NCBI RefSeq assembly: GCF_042684865.1
Contig: NZ_JBHUML010000002.1
Coordinates: 1,860,001-1,924,000, forward strand
Direction of reading: 5' to 3'
Source: Salibacterium lacus
Lineage (GTDB): Bacteria > Bacillota > Bacilli > Bacillales > Marinococcaceae
Length of the DNA: 64,000 nucleotides
This document shows positions 6,652 through 14,612 of the stretch, piece by piece. The notes under the pieces are model-generated. The model worked only from the letters and a program-made list of their open reading frames with translations. It was not told the origin of the DNA and did no database searches. Made by a program: the position numbers and the translations under genes. Every line of letters begins with the position of its first letter. The first letter of the stretch is position 1.

Positions 6652-7647
6652 ATGATCAATGAAGAAGAGCTTTACGATATAGCAATCATCGGCGCTGGCC
6701 CGACCGGTCTGTTTGCTGCATTTTACGCAGGCATGCGGGGAATGAGTGTCAAGTTGATCGACAGTCTGCCGCAGGTAGGCGGACAGTTGTCCACTCTCTA
6801 CCCGGAAAAATATATCTACGATGTTGCCGGCTTTCCGGGAGTGAAAGCGCAGAAACTCGTGGATGACCTGGCCGAACAGGCTTATGCCTTTGATCCGACC
6901 GTGGTTCTCGAAGAAACCGTCCAGGAAATTGATAAAGACGCCGACGGACGCTTCGAGCTTTCCACCAATGAGAAAACGCATTACGCCAGAACAGTCGTTG
7001 TCACAGGCGGCATTGGTGCGTTCGAACCACGCCGTCTGAAGATGGAGGAAGCGCGGGAATTCGAAGGGAAAAACCTTCATTACTTCATCGATGACCTACA
7101 GGCGTTCTCCGGCCATAACGTCCTTATCTCCGGTGGCGGGGATTCCGCGCTGGACTGGGCTCTGATGCTGGAGCCGATCGCGAAAAACGTAACGATTGTT
7201 CACCGGCGCGAGAAATTCCGCGCCCATGAACACAGCGTCGAACAGCTTTTCCAGTCCGGCATGAGTGTAAAAACACCGACCGAAATCTCGAAGTTTGAAA
7301 GCCAGGACGGCAAAATCAAGAAAGCTGTTCTGAAAAACATTCAAAGCGAAGAAGAAGAAGGACTCGATGTCGATTCTGTTATCGTCAACCACGGTTTCAT
7401 TTCTTCCATCGGGCCGATCAAAGAATGGGGTCTTGATCTGGAGAAGAACTCCATCGTCGTGAACTCCCGGATGGAAACGAACATCGAGGGACTGTACGCA
7501 GCCGGTGACATCTGCACGTACGACGGAAAAGTGAAACTGATCGCTACCGGATTTGGTGAGGCGCCGATTGCCGTGAATAACGCCAAGCACCTCATCGACC
7601 CGAAAGCCAAAGTACAGCCGCAGCACAGCACAAGTTTGTTTTCGTAA
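6652..7647 (+). CDS. Ferredoxin/flavodoxin-NADP+ reductase, thioredoxin-reductase type
   Basis: 331-residue flavoprotein of the YumC/YcgT type found in Bacillus. The FAD-binding GAGPTGLFAAFYAGMRG motif lies at residues 15-32, VGGQLSTLYPEKYIYDVAGF near 42-62, the NADP-binding GGGDSALDWA motif near 162, and the second FAD motif LYAAGDICTYDGKVKLIATG near 281-300. There is no CxxC redox pair, which separates it from thioredoxin reductase. It would pass electrons from NADPH to a small iron-sulfur protein, most simply the Rieske protein encoded 16 bases upstream. A terminator follows directly, so this is the last gene of the three-gene operon. Confidence 0.93.
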   Translation: MINEEELYDIAIIGAGPTGLFAAFYAGMRGMSVKLIDSLPQVGGQLSTLYPEKYIYDVAGFPGVKAQKLVDDLAEQAYAFDPTVVLEETVQEIDKDADGRFELSTNEKTHYARTVVVTGGIGAFEPRRLKMEEAREFEGKNLHYFIDDLQAFSGHNVLISGGGDSALDWALMLEPIAKNVTIVHRREKFRAHEHSVEQLFQSGMSVKTPTEISKFESQDGKIKKAVLKNIQSEEEEGLDVDSVIVNHGFISSIGPIKEWGLDLEKNSIVVNSRMETNIEGLYAAGDICTYDGKVKLIATGFGEAPIAVNNAKHLIDPKAKVQPQHSTSLFS

Positions 7648-7660
7648 GATCCTGTAATGC

Positions 7661-7698
7661 AAACCCGCGCCGGATTCCGGCAGCGGGTTTCTTTTTTT
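7661..7698 (+). terminator. Rho-independent terminator
   Basis: AAACCCGC (7661-7668) pairs with GCGGGTTT (7683-7690), with inner CCGG/CCGG pairing, followed by CTTTTTTT. Confidence 0.92.
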
Positions 7699-7752
7699 AT
7701 GCCGGGATCCGGGACTGGTCACAGCGGAGGTTTTAGACCGCAGCCAGGCTCC

Positions 7753-7791
7753 GTGGACACTAAACCACGGGGCAGCACACGTAGTATCCAC
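7753..7791. repeat. TGGACACTA-family palindrome, copy 1
   Basis: GTGGACACTA (7753-7762) faces TAGTATCCAC (7782-7791), 9 of 10 positions complementary, around a 19-base loop. Further copies lie near 7858/9300, 9299, 30018, 30048 and 30151. Confidence 0.8.
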
Positions 7792-7835
7792 AAAGGGACG
7801 TTCGGGGGACAACTACGACTACCGCCAACGACTGC

Positions 7836-7867
7836 CAGTGTCCTTTGATTTTTGCCGGTGGACACTG
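7836..7867. repeat. TGGACACTA-family palindrome, copy 2 (split by the IS)
   Basis: CAGTGTCC (7836-7843) faces GGACACTG (7860-7867). The same right arm, GTGGACACT (7858-7866), also pairs perfectly with AGTGTCCAC at 9300-9308 on the far side of the insertion sequence, showing that the element entered the spacer of a palindrome. Confidence 0.75.
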
Positions 7868-7873
7868 ACTCCT

Positions 7874-7881
7874 GATTTTAG
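7874..7881. other. Target-site duplication, left copy
   Basis: GATTTTAG here is repeated exactly at 9286-9293 on the other side of the insertion sequence. Eight bases is the usual length for the IS256 family. Confidence 0.9.
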
Positions 7882-7952
7882 AGTCAAGCCCTTAATCTTG
7901 TGTAAAATACCATCTACCGTTTTTAACGGGCGCTTCATTTTGGGGTGATTTT

Positions 7953-8000
7953 GATGGGAGGGAGGGGAAGGGCCTTAAGGCCCTTCCCCTCCCTCCCATC
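7953..8000. terminator. 48-bp perfect palindrome at the IS left end
   Basis: The sequence is perfectly self-complementary about the centre 7976/7977 with no loop; the half starts GATGGGAGGGAGGGG and ends GGGCCTT. It lies just after the transposase stop. It could stop transcription into or out of the element, although no long T-run follows. A perfect GC-rich palindrome of this length is unusual and can stall replication. Confidence 0.75.
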
Positions 8001-8021
8001 TCGCTCGCCGCGTCGCGGGGG

Positions 8022-9191
8022 TCAGAGTGTGTCGACCAGTCGCCGTTTTTTATGATAAACCTCTGCGTAATCCATTAATACAGCGCCCAATAAGCGATAC
8101 GCTGATTGACTGTTGGGAAAAATGCGGATGACCCTTTCGCGGCGGCGGAGTTCCTGATTCAATCGTTCCAGCGAATTGGTGCTTCGAATATAGACATGAA
8201 ACTTCAGTGGCTCGTTCATATACTGAATCGCATCGTCAAACCCATCTTCCAGTTTATTAATTACAGTTTGAAGTTTGGGGTGATCGTTATACCGTTTCAC
8301 GAAGTCTTCTTTGAGCTGCCGGGCTTTCTCCGGTGTATCCACATCAAAGATGTGTTTGAGTTCATTTTTTATTTCCCCTATATCTTTCTTCGGCATACCC
8401 TGAATAAGATTCTTTTTAAAGTGGACCGTACAGCGTTGCCAGGAGGTTCCGATGAATTCCTTCTGAACCGCTTTTTTTAATCCGGCATGGGCATCGGATA
8501 TGATAAGGCGTGGAGTCTGCAGTCCCCGCCCTTTCAACTCCTCGAAGAACTCTTTCCAAGCTTCATAACTCTCTTCGTGGCTCACCTTCATCCCCAGGAT
8601 ATCCCGCTTGCCCTTTTCGTGGATAGCGGTAGCGATGTAGACCGCTTTGGACACCACCTTACGGTGCTCCCGTACCTTAATATACATGGCATCCACGAAA
8701 ATGTAAGGGTAGTATTCGGTGTTTAAGGGACGATTCGTCCACTGTTGTACAATGGGATCCAGTTTAGCTGTCAGGGTGGATACAAACGATTTCGATACGG
8801 TTTCGCCACACATCTGGCGCACCACAGTGTCCACATTCCGCGTGGAGACCCCTTGAACGACCATCTCCAGCATCGTCAGGGTGAAAGCCTGATCACAGCG
8901 TTTATATTTCTCAAAAACGTCTGTGGAAAAATCTCCATTCCGTGTGCGCGGTACTTTGAGCTGCAGGGAGCCGATATGGGTCACCAGTTCCCGTTCATAG
9001 TAACCGTTTCGGAAATCCAGTCGTTGATCCGATCGTTCATAAGGAGAGACATTTAAGTGCTCATCACGCTCCTTTTCCATATACTCATTCAAAACAAGAA
9101 CGATCATAGCTTTGTAAACCGATAACAAATCAGAATTCACAACATAGTCTTTTAGCTCGTCCAGATTTAGGTTAAGCTGTAATTGGGACAT
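8022..9191 (-). CDS. IS256-family transposase
   Basis: 389-residue DDE transposase (Transposase_mut family). The three catalytic acids are expected in VDAMYIKVRE (near residue 166), ISDAHAGLKKAV (near 232) and NSLERLNQELRRR (near 340). The C-terminal motif AEVYHKKRRLVD is also typical. Length and frame are intact, and the gene occupies the whole element from 94 bases inside the right inverted repeat. An AAGGAG site precedes the ATG. Confidence 0.97.
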   Translation of the reverse strand: MSQLQLNLNLDELKDYVVNSDLLSVYKAMIVLVLNEYMEKERDEHLNVSPYERSDQRLDFRNGYYERELVTHIGSLQLKVPRTRNGDFSTDVFEKYKRCDQAFTLTMLEMVVQGVSTRNVDTVVRQMCGETVSKSFVSTLTAKLDPIVQQWTNRPLNTEYYPYIFVDAMYIKVREHRKVVSKAVYIATAIHEKGKRDILGMKVSHEESYEAWKEFFEELKGRGLQTPRLIISDAHAGLKKAVQKEFIGTSWQRCTVHFKKNLIQGMPKKDIGEIKNELKHIFDVDTPEKARQLKEDFVKRYNDHPKLQTVINKLEDGFDDAIQYMNEPLKFHVYIRSTNSLERLNQELRRRERVIRIFPNSQSAYRLLGAVLMDYAEVYHKKRRLVDTL

Positions 9192-9285
9192 ATTCCATTT
9201 CTCCTTTACAATTTTTTGGTGTTAAAAACATTGTAGACGAAATGGAAATGTCCCATTCTTTTTACACAATTATATGGACTTAATC

Positions 9286-9293
9286 GATTTTAG
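9286..9293. other. Target-site duplication, right copy
   Basis: GATTTTAG, identical to 7874-7881. Confidence 0.9.
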
Positions 9294-9298
9294 CGGCT

Positions 9299-9331
9299 TA
9301 GTGTCCACGAAACGATAGTCCATGGATACTA
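9299..9331. repeat. TGGACACTA-family palindrome, copy 3
   Basis: TAGTGTCCA (9299-9307) faces TGGATACTA (9323-9331), 8 of 9 positions complementary. Its left arm also belongs to the palindrome split by the insertion sequence. Confidence 0.75.
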
Positions 9332-9499
9332 CGCCCTTATTTATTTATGGCAGTGACCCGTCCGGATCGCCAACAGCCGAAGCCGTCACATTCTCTTCTA
9401 TAGAAAAAGAAGCTGTACCTTTTGATACAACTCTCTTCATTACTTAAAATTTGTCTCAGATTCTATTTCATCAAACGTTTGTTTAATACTGCTTTCTCT

Positions 9500-9628
9500 T
9501 TATTCTTCAGATGACGAATCGGGTGTTCCCGGTGTACGCCGTCTCCGTCGAATCACAAAAAAGCCTGCCGCCCCCACCAAAATCACAATGAGTACTGCTG
9601 CCACAATAATACCGGCACTGGCCTGTCC
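9500..9628 (-). pseudogene. C-terminal membrane-anchor remnant
   Basis: Read on the minus strand, one frame ends with SAGIIVAAVLIVILVGAAG, FFVIRRRRR and a Pro/Ser/Glu tail before a TAA at 9500-9502. This is the hydrophobic anchor and basic stop-transfer of a surface protein. Upstream codons in this frame give no recognisable domain and no start, so the rest of the gene appears lost or frameshifted. Copper-binding CopC/YcnI-type proteins end in a similar way, but nothing here proves that origin. Confidence 0.5.
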
Positions 9629-9694
9629 CCCGCAGAATGTGCGGCGAGGCCGGCGTCCGCACGTGACGTACTTTCACAGGATAATGCACGAAAT

Positions 9695-9870
9695 CCTGTA
9701 AAATACCTCAGGCATCTTGTCCAACGACGTTTAAGGGAATCCGGAACCCTCTAAAGTGCCTTGGGAATCATTCCTAATAACGTTTACGGGGGCATCCAAC
9801 CCCCTAAAGTGCCTCCGACGACTTGCTTAACGACGTTTGAGAAGCTGCGGGATACCCTGAAGTGCCTTGG
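9695..9870. repeat. 53-bp tandem array with hairpins (3.3 copies)
   Basis: AACGACGTTT at 9723, AATAACGTTT at 9776 and AACGACGTTT at 9829 recur at exactly 53 bases, and (C/G)T(A/G)AA(G/A)T(G/A)CC recurs at 9698, 9751, 9804 and 9857 in the same register. Between them each unit has a hairpin whose arms differ (AGGG/CCCT, GGGGG/CCCCC, GGG/CCC), so pairing is kept while the bases change. It lies between the anchor remnant and the DJ-1 gene. Confidence 0.85.
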
Positions 9871-9918
9871 AGACTATTTCTCTCCCTTTTCACGCAGCGG
9901 TGCACCCCAAAACGAAGC

Positions 9919-9954
9919 ATGCCGAACGATTCCAGAAAATCGTTCGGCATTTTT
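9919..9954 (+). terminator. Rho-independent terminator, probably bidirectional
   Basis: ATGCCGAACGATT (9919-9931) pairs perfectly with AATCGTTCGGCAT (9938-9950), followed by TTTTC on the plus strand. In the other direction it lies 40 bases after the DJ-1/PfpI stop and may end that transcript. Confidence 0.85.
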
Positions 9955-9994
9955 CTACATTATAAAGGTTTTGTCCCAGACTCTTTTTTCTTTC

Positions 9995-10549
9995 TTATTT
10001 CAACTGCTTCACAAATTCGCGCATGATGGCGGGAAGGTCCGGCCAGGCGTGCCCGGAAACAAGGTTGCCGTCCACATAGTCCATTTCATCCACGTATTCC
10101 GCCCCGATGCTTTCCACTTCCGGCTTGCACGCAGAATACGCGGTCAATTTCCGCCCTTTCACTGTTTCGGCAATCGGTGTGAGGACAAGGCTGCCGTGGC
10201 ACATGATGGCAATCGGCTTGTTCTCATCAAAAAAATGGATAACGATATCAAGCAGTTCCTGATGCATGCGGATGTGTTCCGGAGCCCGTCCACCCGGGAT
10301 AATCAGCCCGTCGTAGTCAGCCGCTTGAACATCAGCAAATGTCTTGTTTGCGTCGATGCCGTACCCGCGCTTTTCGGTGTACGTCTCCCAGTCTTCGAAA
10401 TCGTGAATCACCGTGTTCAGTTTCTTCTGATGAGGTGCTGCGATGTCCGTTTCAAATCCTTCTTCCAGACAGCGGAAATACGGATAATACACTTCCAGCG
10501 CCTCCACTGCGTCTCCGGTCACAATAAGAATTTTTTTCGATGAAGCCAT
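9995..10549 (-). CDS. DJ-1/PfpI family protein
   Basis: 184-residue cytoplasmic protein of the DJ-1/ThiJ/PfpI superfamily (class I glutamine amidotransferase-like fold). The nucleophile Cys lies in the elbow IMCHGSLVL near residue 118, preceded by GLIIPGGRAPEHIR near 85 and followed by LTAYSACKPEV and the C-terminal SGHAWPDLPAIMREF. Members act as protein or nucleotide deglycases, chaperones or amidases; the exact role cannot be read from sequence. It stands alone, with an AGGAGGGA site before the ATG and a terminator after the stop. Confidence 0.92.
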   Translation of the reverse strand: MASSKKILIVTGDAVEALEVYYPYFRCLEEGFETDIAAPHQKKLNTVIHDFEDWETYTEKRGYGIDANKTFADVQAADYDGLIIPGGRAPEHIRMHQELLDIVIHFFDENKPIAIMCHGSLVLTPIAETVKGRKLTAYSACKPEVESIGAEYVDEMDYVDGNLVSGHAWPDLPAIMREFVKQLK

Positions 10550-10682
10550 AGAATCCCTCCTTTTTCCATCATTATATCATGAAAGGAAACCATCATTGGG
10601 ATTCACAAGCTATCTTTACATCATATTTATAAATGTACCTGCGGTCTGTAAGATGCACTTGCTGCACTGCCGGGATAAATTG

Positions 10683-10709
10683 TGACGGTTAGAATCATTC
10701 TAACCGTCA
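10683..10709. repeat. 27-bp perfect palindrome
   Basis: TGACGGTTAGAAT (10683-10695) and ATTCTAACCGTCA (10697-10709) are perfectly complementary around one base. It could be a hairpin or a binding site; no T-run follows closely. It lies between the DJ-1 gene start and the chemoreceptor stop. Confidence 0.7.
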
Positions 10710-10757
10710 GTTTGTCATCCCTTACAGCTGAATGTGATGGTTACATCGATTCTAAGG

Positions 10758-10790
10758 GTTACTTTTCGGCCGGGCGTTCGAAAAAGTAAC
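10758..10790 (-). terminator. Hairpin after the chemoreceptor gene
   Basis: GTTACTTTTCG (10758-10768) pairs with CGAAAAAGTAAC (10779-10790). It lies 25 bases after the chemoreceptor stop. There is no clear T-run on the minus strand, so its strength as a terminator is uncertain. Confidence 0.5.
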
Positions 10791-10814
10791 TGTTTGAGCC
10801 GGAAATCCTGTTCT

Positions 10815-12842
10815 CTAAAACTTAAACTGGTTCACAGAGTTCTGAAGATCTTCGGCCAGCGAGCTCAAGGACTTGGCGGAAGAATCGATTTCTTCACTGG
10901 AAGCCGACTGTTCTTCCGATGCCGCCGCCACATTCTGGGTGCGTCCCGCATTATCTCTTGAAATCTGGGCGATGTCCTGGAAGGAATCCGATACCTGCTG
11001 GGAACTGGCCGCAATTTCTTCGGAAGTGGCCGCCATCTGTTCAATCTGTTCGGCCACCGCTCCGATATAACTTTGAATTTCTTCAAAGCTCTTCTGGGAG
11101 CCGTCCGCCAGGGTCAATCCTTCTTTCACTTCACTGCTCACCTGTTCAATGGACTTCGTGGAGTTCTCGATGTCGTGCTGGATATCCTGAATAATATGGG
11201 CGATCTGCTGGGAAGAGGACTGGGACTCTTCGGCGAGCTTTCTGACCTCTTCGGCCACCACGGCAAATCCTTTGCCGCTCTCTCCTGCACGTGCCGCTTC
11301 AATCGCTGCATTGAGCGCCAGGAGATTGGTTTGTTCCGCGATATTGGTAATGACCTGCAGAATATTTTCAATCTCTTTGGAACGCTGGTTCAAGGACGTA
11401 TTCACTTCATTGGAAGACTGAACCGATTCATCGATGGAGCGCATCTTATTCAGTGTCTCTCCCACATTTTCTCCCCCGTCTTTGCTCTTTTGCAGAGCAG
11501 ACGATGCATTTTCGGAAACAGATGCCGCATTTTCAGCCACATCCTGAACACCTTGGGACACTTCGTCCATTGTCTGCACGCTTTCATTAATCCGTTCGGT
11601 CTGCGATTCGGATCCGGACGCCACTTCCTGAATGGAATTGGATATCTCCTCCGAAGCACGACTCGCTTCTTCCGATCCCGCCTGCAGCTGTTCAGAGGAA
11701 GAACTTACCATTTCCGCACTCTCTCTCACCTGATACAGCAGCCCTCTTAACTGCTCTTTCATGGTGTTCACATTCTCGGCAAGACGGCCTACTTCATCTC
11801 TGGATTTCACCTGTATGTCTTCGCCGGTCAAATCACCACCGGCAACAAGCTGTACCTGTTCACTTACTTTGTGGATCGGCCGGCTGATGGAGCGGGCAAT
11901 GAACCAGGCCAGTACAATGATGAGGACAGCCGCCGCTGCAATCATCAGCCCCGCCTGCAGCTGCAGCGAATCAGTAACATGAAGCACCGTGCTCATCGGG
12001 ACGGCAAAATACAAGCCGTACTGCGCCATGTCGACCGGAGCATGGGCAAGCACCTTATCCTGGCTCTGCAGCACTTCCGAGCCGATATTCGTTTTTCCTT
12101 CTTCCAAACGCTGCCGGTATTCCTCACTAATATCTGCTTCGTCGAGTGACTGACCCATCAGCTCTTCGTTCTGATGAAGCTGAATGGTATTACTGTTATC
12201 GACAAGAATCGGCGCAAGGCCCTCTTTCTTCAAATTGTCTTCTGATAAAAACTGATTAATTAATGCCTGAAAATTTGCCACTGCGCTCAGTACGCCAATC
12301 ACATTGTCCGACTCGTCATACACTGGTGTAGCGAGCACGATAATCCGGTTGCCGGTCGCCTTGGATTCCAGCACATCAGAAATCGCATTTTCTTCTTCCA
12401 TAGCCTGTTGATAATACGCTCGTTCACTAAGATCAAGCTGACCGATATTGTCTTCTGTCGTATCGGCACGTACAATCCCTTCAGCATCCGTAAAGACCAC
12501 ATTCTCATAGGACTCATCGCTGTCTTTCAGAATCCGGACCATCCGCATCTGCCGTTCTTCTTCCGCCGACATAACCTCTTCGGTCTGCGCCATCAGCTGC
12601 AGCTCTGACATTCGTTTATCAATCCACTGCTCCATGCTCTCGGATGTCGTATCCGCCAGCGACTCCAGATTTTCTCTTTCCTTTGCAACAATTTCGTCTG
12701 TGCTCGTGTCGTAGATAAAAAGACCGATGGCAATCGTCGGTATCAATCCCACCAGAAGCAGATAAAGCATCAGTTTATTTTTCATTGATCCCCTTATCGT
12801 CAACCAGCTTGACCGCTGTTCCTGTTTTTCTTTTTTCCTCAC
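10815..12842 (-). CDS. Methyl-accepting chemotaxis protein
   Basis: 675-residue membrane chemoreceptor. It has a basic N-terminus, a membrane segment near residues 22-45, an extracellular double-Cache (dCACHE) sensor to about 290, a second membrane segment (LMIAAAAVLIIVLAWFIA, near 300), a HAMP domain with the SISRPIHKVSEQ motif, and a long signalling hairpin. The hairpin tip is ITNIAEQTNLLALNAAIEAA near residue 500 with GFAVVAEEVRKLAEES after it. Start GTG at 12842 has AAGGGGGAG upstream. dCACHE receptors often bind amino acids or organic acids. It is encoded alone behind a SigD-type promoter, opposite to the TRAP operon; a link to the TRAP substrate is possible but not shown. Confidence 0.96.
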   Translation of the reverse strand: MRKKEKQEQRSSWLTIRGSMKNKLMLYLLLVGLIPTIAIGLFIYDTSTDEIVAKERENLESLADTTSESMEQWIDKRMSELQLMAQTEEVMSAEEERQMRMVRILKDSDESYENVVFTDAEGIVRADTTEDNIGQLDLSERAYYQQAMEEENAISDVLESKATGNRIIVLATPVYDESDNVIGVLSAVANFQALINQFLSEDNLKKEGLAPILVDNSNTIQLHQNEELMGQSLDEADISEEYRQRLEEGKTNIGSEVLQSQDKVLAHAPVDMAQYGLYFAVPMSTVLHVTDSLQLQAGLMIAAAAVLIIVLAWFIARSISRPIHKVSEQVQLVAGGDLTGEDIQVKSRDEVGRLAENVNTMKEQLRGLLYQVRESAEMVSSSSEQLQAGSEEASRASEEISNSIQEVASGSESQTERINESVQTMDEVSQGVQDVAENAASVSENASSALQKSKDGGENVGETLNKMRSIDESVQSSNEVNTSLNQRSKEIENILQVITNIAEQTNLLALNAAIEAARAGESGKGFAVVAEEVRKLAEESQSSSQQIAHIIQDIQHDIENSTKSIEQVSSEVKEGLTLADGSQKSFEEIQSYIGAVAEQIEQMAATSEEIAASSQQVSDSFQDIAQISRDNAGRTQNVAAASEEQSASSEEIDSSAKSLSSLAEDLQNSVNQFKF

Positions 12843-12886
12843 TTTGGCTCCCCCTTATGGAAAACTGAATAAATTTTCTATCCGTT

Positions 12887-12912
12887 TTATCGGCATAAAG
12901 TTCTAAGATTAA
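12887..12912 (-). promoter_or_regulatory. SigD (motility) promoter of the chemoreceptor
   Basis: The minus strand carries GCCGATAA, a perfect SigD -10 element, at 12887-12894, with TTAA 14 bases upstream as a weak -35 (consensus TAAA). It lies 45 bases before the GTG start. Confidence 0.75.
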
Positions 12913-12990
12913 AGATTTACACGAAATAAATAAATTTTTTTGTTTTTTTGTCGAAAAATAACCTATATTTATCTTGAAGGGAGCAAGTGG

Positions 12991-13083
12991 ATGATGAATG
13001 TTCATGAAATGAATCCCGTCAACTGCGGGGATGATACGCAGTTTGCGGAGATAGAAATCACCCAGATCCTCTTTGCAAATTAG
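12991..13083 (+). CDS. Possible 30-residue peptide
   Basis: ATG 12991 is preceded by GAAGGGAG at a suitable distance and opens 30 codons (MMNVHEMNPVNCGDD to ITQILFAN) before TAG. It lies in the divergent gap between the chemoreceptor and the TRAP operon. I recognise no family, and a frame this short could arise by chance. Confidence 0.25.
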   Translation: MMNVHEMNPVNCGDDTQFAEIEITQILFAN

Positions 13084-13463
13084 GATAACTGTCAAAAGTA
13101 ACTGTAAAAATATAGATATTACCGACGCAGTATTCGTCTTCTATTAAAAGTCAAACACTTCGCCCGCCATTATTCTTCGTTAAATAATATAACAACATTG
13201 CCGGAACCCCCGTCTTTCCGCCATCGCTGCAAGAAAAGATTTCCACATGTTCGAAACACCGATTTGTCAGTTATATTCCCATTTGATTATGAGGATACTA
13301 CCTAATACATTCTTTATTACGTTGTCTAACTATGTCATTTTAAACAAAATAGTTTGTTTAAAATTGTCGTTAACAACAAAGAAATAAAAATGTCTAAATT
13401 GTAAGATTAGTCTAACGACGTTACATCACTACTATTTTCTACTATTTCATAAGGGGGATTACA
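13084..13463. other. Long leader region upstream of the TRAP operon
   Basis: AT-rich region holding the operator-like palindrome at 13338-13363 and repeated TCTAAC motifs (near 13325 and 13412). I could not settle on a single -35/-10 pair. The regulator of the operon is likely the PucR protein encoded downstream. Confidence 0.4.
13338..13363 (+). promoter_or_regulatory. Operator-like palindrome upstream of the TRAP operon
   Basis: TTTTAAACAAA (13338-13348) and TTTGTTTAAAA (13353-13363) are a perfect 11-bp inverted repeat around ATAG. It lies about 100 bases before the DctP start in a promoter-like AT-rich zone. A regulator site is more likely than a terminator, since the arms are AT-rich. 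Confidence 0.55.
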
Positions 13464-14531
13464 ATGAAAATTCCAGCAAAACTTGCGGGAACAACAGCTT
13501 TTGCCTTGATGCTTACATTAACTGCATGCGGCGGAGGCGGACAGGAAGAAAGCGAAGGCGGCACGTCCGGAGATTCAGGCAGCGGAGGATATAACAACAT
13601 GACCATCACATTCAGTCACAACCAGCCTGAAGACAGCCCGGAACACACCGGAGCCGTTGCATTTAAAGACCACATCGAAGAAGCGACAGATGGAAGTGTC
13701 ACGGTAGATCTCTACCCGGCTTCACAGATGGGCAGCCTCCGTGAACAGGTGGAAGGGACGCAGCTTGGCGAAATTGACATCACTATGCAGCCATCTGCTG
13801 TCGTCACCCCGTTTGTCGATTCGGTTAAACTCATTGACCTGCCTTACCTCTGGCCGGCAAGCAATGAACAGAAATACGAAGTCCTTGATTCCGAAGTTGG
13901 GGAAGAATTACTCGGTACATTGAATGAAGGCGGCTTCGAAGGCCTTGGTTACTGGCCCGGTGGATTCAAACTCTTTACCACGAGCGGCACAGAAATTCAC
14001 GAACCTTCCGATTTCGAAGGGCTCACAATGAGAACGATGGAATCTCCCGCTCTCATCACACAATATGAAGAATGGGGCGGCAGTGCAGAACCGGTCGCCT
14101 ACGCAGAAGTCTATAACGCCCTGCAGCAGGGAGTCGTAGACGGCCAGGAAAATCCGCTTCAGACCATCTACCTGAACGACTTTCATAAAGTCCAGGACTA
14201 CGTCGTCGAAAGTTATCACGGCACCATGACCTATCTCTTGATGGCTAACCAAAGCTGGTTCAACGGCTTGAATGAACAGACACAGGAAGCCGTTAAAGAA
14301 GCAGAGGCAGCAGGCGTGGAAGCGGCCCGTGAAGATCTTGCCGCCACCGAAGACGAATACCGCCAGAACATTAAAGACTCGGAGGCAGAATATTATGAGC
14401 TGACCGAAGAGGAAATCGCGAATTTCCGTGAAGCCTCCCAGCCGATTCATGATGAAATCGTCCAGGACGAGTCCCAGCAGGAAATTCTCAGTAAACTGAA
14501 AGAAAAAATCAACGAAGTACGGAGCGAATAA
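13464..14531 (+). CDS. dctP: TRAP transporter substrate-binding lipoprotein, DctP type
   Basis: 355-residue extracytoplasmic binding protein of a tripartite ATP-independent (TRAP) importer. The lipoprotein signal ends in LTLTACGGGG. The family blocks are ITFSHNQPEDSPEHTGAVAF near residue 48, IDITMQPSAVVTPFVDS near 107, and the GLTMRTMESPALITQYEEWG region near 190, where the conserved Arg binds the substrate carboxylate. VVDGQENPLQTI near 228 is also typical. DctP proteins bind organic acids. It opens the cluster with PucR, carbamoyl hydrolase, PyrK/PyrD and dihydroorotase homologues, which suggests a carboxylated pyrimidine such as orotate as ligand. AAGGGGGA precedes the ATG. Confidence 0.96.
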   Translation: MKIPAKLAGTTAFALMLTLTACGGGGQEESEGGTSGDSGSGGYNNMTITFSHNQPEDSPEHTGAVAFKDHIEEATDGSVTVDLYPASQMGSLREQVEGTQLGEIDITMQPSAVVTPFVDSVKLIDLPYLWPASNEQKYEVLDSEVGEELLGTLNEGGFEGLGYWPGGFKLFTTSGTEIHEPSDFEGLTMRTMESPALITQYEEWGGSAEPVAYAEVYNALQQGVVDGQENPLQTIYLNDFHKVQDYVVESYHGTMTYLLMANQSWFNGLNEQTQEAVKEAEAAGVEAAREDLAATEDEYRQNIKDSEAEYYELTEEEIANFREASQPIHDEIVQDESQQEILSKLKEKINEVRSE

Positions 14532-14541
14532 ATAAAAGACG

Positions 14542-14578
14542 CAGAGAACCAGTACGCTGATAGGCTGCTGGTTCTCTG
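14542..14578 (+). promoter_or_regulatory. Hairpin between dctP and dctQ
   Basis: CAGAGAACCAG (14542-14552) pairs perfectly with CTGGTTCTCTG (14568-14578). There is no real T-run. Such hairpins after binding-protein genes protect the upstream mRNA and lower expression of the membrane subunits. Confidence 0.7.
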
Positions 14579-14612
14579 TTCCCTATACGAATGTTGTGAA
14601 AGGAGGCCCGTC

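Larger units (their letters stand above)
7882..9285 (-). mobile_element. IS256-family insertion sequence, complete (1404 bp)
   Basis: The ends are imperfect inverted repeats of about 26 bp which align without gaps (left end AGTCAAGCCCTTAATCTTGT, right end GATTAAGTCCATATAATTGT read inward; both continue GTAAAA). An 8-bp direct repeat GATTTTAG flanks the element. One intact transposase occupies most of it, transcribed toward the left end, where a long perfect palindrome serves as terminator or insulator. Intact ends, an intact gene and an exact duplication point to a recent insertion. Confidence 0.95.

Noticed and set aside
9695..9870. CRISPR array
   Set aside because: The units are tandem 53-bp repeats without unique spacers, and there are no cas genes nearby.
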